The position numbers and the translations under genes are program-made. Below the pieces are notes generated by a model. It had not been told where the DNA came from. It searched no databases and saw only the letters and a list, made by a program, of their open reading frames with translations. This document shows, piece after piece, positions 50,472-54,741 of a DNA stretch of 54,741 bases; within the stretch, counting starts at the first letter, position 1, and each line of letters begins with the position of its first letter. The stretch comes from Alkaliphilus pronyensis (GTDB lineage Bacteria; Bacillota; Clostridia; Peptostreptococcales; Natronincolaceae): the NCBI RefSeq assembly GCF_009017275.1, contig NZ_WBZC01000046.1:1-54741 (forward strand), given 5' to 3'.

Positions 50472-51041
50472 TTGAAAAATAAAAGAAAAGTGATAATTAT
50501 CACCGATGGTGATAGATGTGCACAAAAAACAATTGAAATGGCAGTTGGACAGATAGGTGGTAGATGCATTTCAAAATCGGGAGGCAATCCAACTCCCTTA
50601 TCTGGAGCTGAGATTGTTAACTTAGTTAAGGAGGCAAAAAATGATCCAGTTGTTGTCATGACAGATGATGAAGGAAATGAGAATACGGGAATAGGTGAAA
50701 GGGCTTTACAAAAGCTATTAACAGATGATGAAATTGAAGTGATGGGAATAATTGCTGTAGCATCAAACACCGAGGAGGTTGAAGGTGTACATGTTGATTT
50801 TTCTATAGATGAAAACGGAAGTCTAATAGAAAATGCAGTAGATAAGAATGGAGTGGCAACCTCACTTAAGGTTTTATATGGTGATACTGTTGATATTATT
50901 GAAAAATGTCCAAAACCACCTATAATAGTTGGATTAGGTGATATTGGAAAAATGAATGGCAAGGATGATAGAAGGATAGGTGCGCCAATACTAACTAAAG
51001 CCTTAAAAGTAATTATGGAGGGAAGCAGCAATAGGGTATAG
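50472..51041 (+). CDS. spoVAEA: Stage V sporulation protein AEa
   Basis: Soluble protein of 189 residues, SpoVAEa, with VIITDGDRCAQKTIEMA near the N-terminus, a toprim-like layout with VVVMTDDEGN and the end GRLGD-like VGLGDIGKMNGKDDRRIGAP. TTG 50472 has GGTGAG 8 bp upstream. It is the last gene of the operon; spoVAF is not found in the window. Confidence 0.85.
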   Translation: MKNKRKVIIITDGDRCAQKTIEMAVGQIGGRCISKSGGNPTPLSGAEIVNLVKEAKNDPVVVMTDDEGNENTGIGERALQKLLTDDEIEVMGIIAVASNTEEVEGVHVDFSIDENGSLIENAVDKNGVATSLKVLYGDTVDIIEKCPKPPIIVGLGDIGKMNGKDDRRIGAPILTKALKVIMEGSSNRV

Positions 51042-51051
51042 TAGGCATCTG

Positions 51052-51089
51052 AATAAGAAAACTGTAGCAAAGGCTACAGTTTTCTTATT
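51052..51089. terminator. Bidirectional terminator between spoVAEa and the penicillin-binding protein gene
   Basis: AATAAGAAAACTGTAGC (51052-51068) and GCTACAGTTTTCTTATT (51073-51089) form a perfect 17-bp stem with a 4-base loop, and serves both convergent genes. Confidence 0.95.
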
Positions 51090-53730
51090 CATCATCTTGA
51101 TTATTTCTTATTGTTCTTCTAATATTTCTAATTATATTATTATCAGAGTCCTCTGAATTATGGTTTTCTTCATTTTCACTGTTTTCATTATTGGAATCAT
51201 TATTTTCATCATTATTAGAGTCAATAATAGATTCGTAATTATCAAAAAAGTCTTGTAAGTCCTCTTCATCCCCATCAAAACCAGGCCACGGTGTATCCTC
51301 TAACCAATCAGTAATTGGATCATAATATTCTGTAGGAAGCTCATAGATAAAATCACTAGGAACTATATCACCATGTTCCTCTGGAATGTAAGGTATTGGT
51401 CTTTGAACAAATACCTTTGATTCAACTTCCCACGGAGGAGTATGCTCAGTAGCAAGCTTTCCTGTAGGTATGTGAATATCTGCAAGAACATGATGACCAC
51501 AGACCTCCTTAGGCTCAGTGCCCTTAATAAAAAGCTCTGATCCCACTACGTTACCTCTTGGGTCCTGATGGCAAAGCTCTGAAACTCGTTTACCAGATAT
51601 TTTACATACATTTACACTAATTATGTTATCGGGTCTTTCAAAGCTTTTCGGACTATACTCTTCATGAACCCTTGCCATTACCTTTTGCCATAGTTCAGTA
51701 GATATACGGCTACCATCCGTCAGTGGCTTTGGTAAATCATTACCTACCCATACAGAGGCTGTGTAATAGGGAGTAAAACCAACAAACCAAGCATCCTTGT
51801 TTTCTGTTGTAGTTCCGGTTTTACCAGCAACAGGTATTTGTGAATTACCTCTATCTAACCTAGCCCTTGAACCAGTACCATATGAAACAGCTGTTCTTAG
51901 CATATCTGTCATAATATAAGATACTTCGGGGGTTAAAACCCTTGTAACAGTGGGCTTTTTCTCATATAGTAAATTACCATGTCTATCATAAATTTTTGTA
52001 AAGGTAATTGGCTCAATGTGAACACCTAAGTTGGCATAAACACCGTAAGCAGCTGTCATATCTAATGGTGTAACACCTAAAGTCATACCCCCTAATGCAG
52101 TAGAATAGGTTTCATCTGAGTACCTCTTATTGCCAATAATTATAGGGTCAGAGCTTCTTACGACAGTTGTAATTCCCATTTTTTCTATATATTCCAGCAT
52201 TATAGACTTCGATGCTTCTTCACTAGGGCCCAGCATATCTGCAACTATAACTGCCCCAACATTACTTGATTGCTCGATGGCTTTACGGAAGATAATTAAT
52301 CCATAATATTTATGCTTATACCAGTTGTTAGGCCACGGCTTATTGGGTTCATTCTTATTAAAATAAACAGGTATATCGTCTATCACTGTTGCTGCAGTAT
52401 AGCCCTGGTCTATTGCTGGTGTATAGGCTGCAATAGGCTTCATAGAGGACCCAGGCTGTCTTGGTGAAAGGGCGCGGTTAAATATTTTTTGCCCAGTAAT
52501 CATTCGACCTCCAACTAGTGCTTTTATTTCACCTGTACTATGGTCAATAATTACCATTGCAGATTGAGGTTGAATGTTACCCTCGGCATCCTTCAATAGA
52601 TTTCCCTCTTCATCCTTTAGGGTGCCTGGAAAGTTGTCGGGATTATCATATTCTTCCTCTAAAATTCTTTGAATTTCAACATTCATAGTACTATAAATCC
52701 TTAGACCACCAGAAAGAAGTAGGTTTCTTGCTTCATCCTTTGTATAGCCTTCTGATTCCAGTGCATAAATAACATCTCTTTTTACCAAGTCTCCAAAATA
52801 AGAGGAGATTTCATCGGCATAAAATCTATTAGGCTTTAAATTAGCTTGAATATCTTCATTAAGGGCTTCCTCATATTCTTCCTCAGTAATATAGCCATGC
52901 TCTAGCATTTTAGCCAACACAGTATGCATTCTATTTCTATAGGAATCTCTATACACAATAGAATAAGTTGAATCCGAGTCGTCAATTACAAAATGCTCTT
53001 CATTAACACTTTCCTTAGGGAGAGTCATTAAAGGACTATATCTACTGGGGTTACGGGTTATTCCAGCTAAGAGAGCTGATTCTGCTATTGAAAGCTGGTC
53101 GACACTTTTAGAAAAGTAAATTTGAGCAGCAGCCTCCACTCCATAAGCACCGCTTCCCAGATTTATCGTATTTAAATAGGCCTCAAGTATTTGCTCCTTA
53201 GATAATTGACGATTAATTAATATACCATAATAGGCATCTTGAATTTTTCTGGTATAGGTTTGTTCGTAGGATAAAAAGATTACCTTAGCTAGCTGTTGGT
53301 TTATAGTACTTGCACCTTGACGTGAGCCTGTACGTAAATTTCTCCAGGTAGCTCCAAAAATACGTTTAATATCAATGCCAGGATGGCTCCAAAAACGTTC
53401 ATCCTCTATTGAAACAAAGGCGTCAACAAGAGTTTTAGGCATCTGATCATAATCAATTATAATTCTATGTCCTTCACCCTGAATTTTTTCTAATACATTA
53501 CCATCTGAGTCCAATATAAAAGAGCTTTCATCCAACAGCTGATAAATATTAGTGGCGTCAATAGGCTCAGTATCTTTAATAATCCCTAAAACTATACCAG
53601 CAACTGTGCCTCCACCAATAAAACCTATCAGAATTATAGTTAATATTATAACTCTTAAAATACTTAATTTTTTATTTCTATTCTTTTTACTGTTTTTATT
53701 GTTTTCTGTAGATGATTTTTTTTCTGACAT
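51085..53730 (-). CDS. Class A penicillin-binding protein (PBP1A family)
   Basis: Membrane-bound protein of 881 residues making and cross-linking peptidoglycan. N-terminal helix (about residues 24-50); glycosyltransferase domain with EDERFWSHPGID (Glu109), RQGASTINQQLAK and RKIQDAYYGILINRQLSKEQ (split in the family). Transpeptidase domain: SSMK (Ser428), SSN in EQSSNVGAV, and KTGTT (Lys637). The C-terminal about 90 residues are acidic and Asn-rich (SNNDENNDSNNENSENEEN) and probably disordered. No fused PASTA domain. Not linked to the spoVA operon on the other strand. Confidence 0.93.
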   Translation of the reverse strand: MSEKKSSTENNKNSKKNRNKKLSILRVIILTIILIGFIGGGTVAGIVLGIIKDTEPIDATNIYQLLDESSFILDSDGNVLEKIQGEGHRIIIDYDQMPKTLVDAFVSIEDERFWSHPGIDIKRIFGATWRNLRTGSRQGASTINQQLAKVIFLSYEQTYTRKIQDAYYGILINRQLSKEQILEAYLNTINLGSGAYGVEAAAQIYFSKSVDQLSIAESALLAGITRNPSRYSPLMTLPKESVNEEHFVIDDSDSTYSIVYRDSYRNRMHTVLAKMLEHGYITEEEYEEALNEDIQANLKPNRFYADEISSYFGDLVKRDVIYALESEGYTKDEARNLLLSGGLRIYSTMNVEIQRILEEEYDNPDNFPGTLKDEEGNLLKDAEGNIQPQSAMVIIDHSTGEIKALVGGRMITGQKIFNRALSPRQPGSSMKPIAAYTPAIDQGYTAATVIDDIPVYFNKNEPNKPWPNNWYKHKYYGLIIFRKAIEQSSNVGAVIVADMLGPSEEASKSIMLEYIEKMGITTVVRSSDPIIIGNKRYSDETYSTALGGMTLGVTPLDMTAAYGVYANLGVHIEPITFTKIYDRHGNLLYEKKPTVTRVLTPEVSYIMTDMLRTAVSYGTGSRARLDRGNSQIPVAGKTGTTTENKDAWFVGFTPYYTASVWVGNDLPKPLTDGSRISTELWQKVMARVHEEYSPKSFERPDNIISVNVCKISGKRVSELCHQDPRGNVVGSELFIKGTEPKEVCGHHVLADIHIPTGKLATEHTPPWEVESKVFVQRPIPYIPEEHGDIVPSDFIYELPTEYYDPITDWLEDTPWPGFDGDEEDLQDFFDNYESIIDSNNDENNDSNNENSENEENHNSEDSDNNIIRNIRRTIRNNQDDE

Positions 53731-53982
53731 ATTAATACCTCCATTAAGAATATGCTTATTTATTAATATTTAAAGAAGCATAAATCAGAATAATTATATC
53801 ATATAAGAAGGATAATGTTAAACAAAAGAATACTTGATATAATAAAGACATTATAACATATAATTATTTGATATAGAGTATTATACAACAACTGCCATTC
53901 TATGCAGATAATGTAAAGCTTAAATAAAACTATGCACCTTTCCCGTTTACTATTCATATAATATATAAAAGGGGGTGTTTTT

Positions 53983-54666
53983 TTGTATATTAAGGCCCTA
54001 AGGCGAAAAAAGCTATTTAAGCTTAAGGTTATCTTTATTTTGATTTTTATTTTTATATCATCTACAATGGCCTTTGTATACATTGACCGGGAAATAATGC
54101 CTACTGTTCAGGCTATTGGAGAGTTAAAGGCTCAAGAGGTTACAACAAGGGCAGTAAACCAAGCAGTCAGCTTAGTCCTTGAGGGTGGAATTAAGTATGA
54201 TGATTTAATATATGTAAAGGAGGACGAAGAAGGAAATATTACACTAATGCAGGCCAATACAATGTCAATGAACAAGGTGGCCTCAGATGTTGCACTTACA
54301 ATACAGGAACAGCTTAATCAAATTAAAGCAACATCCGATCGTATACCTTTAGGTAATGCACTAGGAAGTCAACTATTGGCACAATATGGCCCAAAAATAA
54401 AACTGACTGTTACACCAGTAGGTATGGTGGATGTAAATTTTGGAACAGAATTTCAGCAATCAGGCATTAACCAAACAAGGCATAGGATATACTTAATCAT
54501 TAATACCAATGTAAGGGTCATAGTTCCCTTCAGTACCAACAGAATCGCAGTTACAACATATGTACCTATTGCAGAGACGGTTATAGTTGGTAAGGTTCCT
54601 AATACATATATACAGGTACCAAAGGATCAATTTTTAGATATTGTTCCGCTAAATAGTGTGAATTAA
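53983..54666 (+). CDS. yunB: Sporulation protein YunB
   Basis: Protein of 227 residues with one N-terminal membrane helix (about residues 17-33) and a soluble domain with PTVQAIGELKAQEVTTRAVNQAV, typical of YunB (also SpoIID-associated sporulation proteins). The start is TTG 53983, with GGGGGTG 5 bp upstream. It follows the penicillin-binding protein gene divergently; the 252-bp gap 53731-53982 holds no gene. The remaining 75 bases of the window (54667-54741) have no recognised feature. Confidence 0.9.
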   Translation: MYIKALRRKKLFKLKVIFILIFIFISSTMAFVYIDREIMPTVQAIGELKAQEVTTRAVNQAVSLVLEGGIKYDDLIYVKEDEEGNITLMQANTMSMNKVASDVALTIQEQLNQIKATSDRIPLGNALGSQLLAQYGPKIKLTVTPVGMVDVNFGTEFQQSGINQTRHRIYLIINTNVRVIVPFSTNRIAVTTYVPIAETVIVGKVPNTYIQVPKDQFLDIVPLNSVN

Positions 54667-54741
54667 GCTATATATTATCATTAGGGTACATATTACATCA
54701 TTACTGTAAAATTAAAATATTTGATTAAGGTGTCAGAACTA

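Noticed and set aside
50450-51070. 206-codon minus-strand frame opposite spoVAEa
   Set aside because: It is antisense to a clear SpoVAEa gene, is rich in Ser, Ile and Pro from codon mirroring, and crosses the terminator.

Overview
The window is AT-rich DNA from an endospore-forming, probably anaerobic member of the Clostridia. The sporulation genes (spoIIAA-spoIIAB-sigF, two spoVA sets, yunB), strong purine-rich ribosome binding sites and frequent TTG/GTG starts support this. An Alkaliphilus/Natronincola-like source is my inference and cannot be fixed from the sequence alone. No phage, plasmid origin, CRISPR array or complete transposon was seen. One tRNA gene (Thr, anticodon GGT) is present.

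Left end (1-5.5 kb): a surface-fibre (biofilm matrix) locus. It holds the tail of a highly acidic repeat protein, a SipW-type signal peptidase, three TasA/CalY-like fibre proteins and an LPXTG wall-anchored protein with a related domain. The second and third fibre genes are each preceded by their own cyclic-di-GMP-I riboswitch. An NlpC/P60 protein follows.

5.5-15 kb: xpt under a guanine riboswitch; a patch of palindromic repeats around a small membrane protein gene; an FMN reductase-like protein; a NarL-type two-component system followed by an ABC-2 exporter with a three-half-site operator in front of it; an SRAP (HMCES/YedK) protein; and a PspC/LiaF-like envelope-stress pair.

15-24.5 kb: a TAXI-type TRAP transporter (minus strand) diverges from DUF1445, DUF4392, pxpA, pxpB and pxpC. 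Together these look like a complete route from D-glutamate through 5-oxoproline to L-glutamate. A heptanucleotide repeat tract, a membrane protein, a YbjQ protein, a two-domain VOC protein and a CorC/HlyC-type protein follow.

27-38.6 kb: tRNA-Thr, a metal ABC transporter operon (minus strand), a DUF3842 protein, a hybrid THI5/NMT1-domain histidine kinase with a receiver-DUF2294 partner, and a purine permease plus molybdenum hydroxylase operon. That operon has a terminator-bearing leader of unknown type, and its iron-sulphur subunit is split into two reading frames. A MogA/MoaB protein for molybdenum cofactor lies at 44.3 kb.

38.7-54.7 kb: an LCP wall-polymer ligase, a polysaccharide deacetylase, and a rearranged mobile-type spoVA2 cluster (DUF1657, DUF421, spoVAC-AD-AE). 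Then come the sigF operon, the full spoVAA-AB-AC-AD-AEb-AEa operon with an extra 51-codon gene inside it, a class A penicillin-binding protein and yunB.
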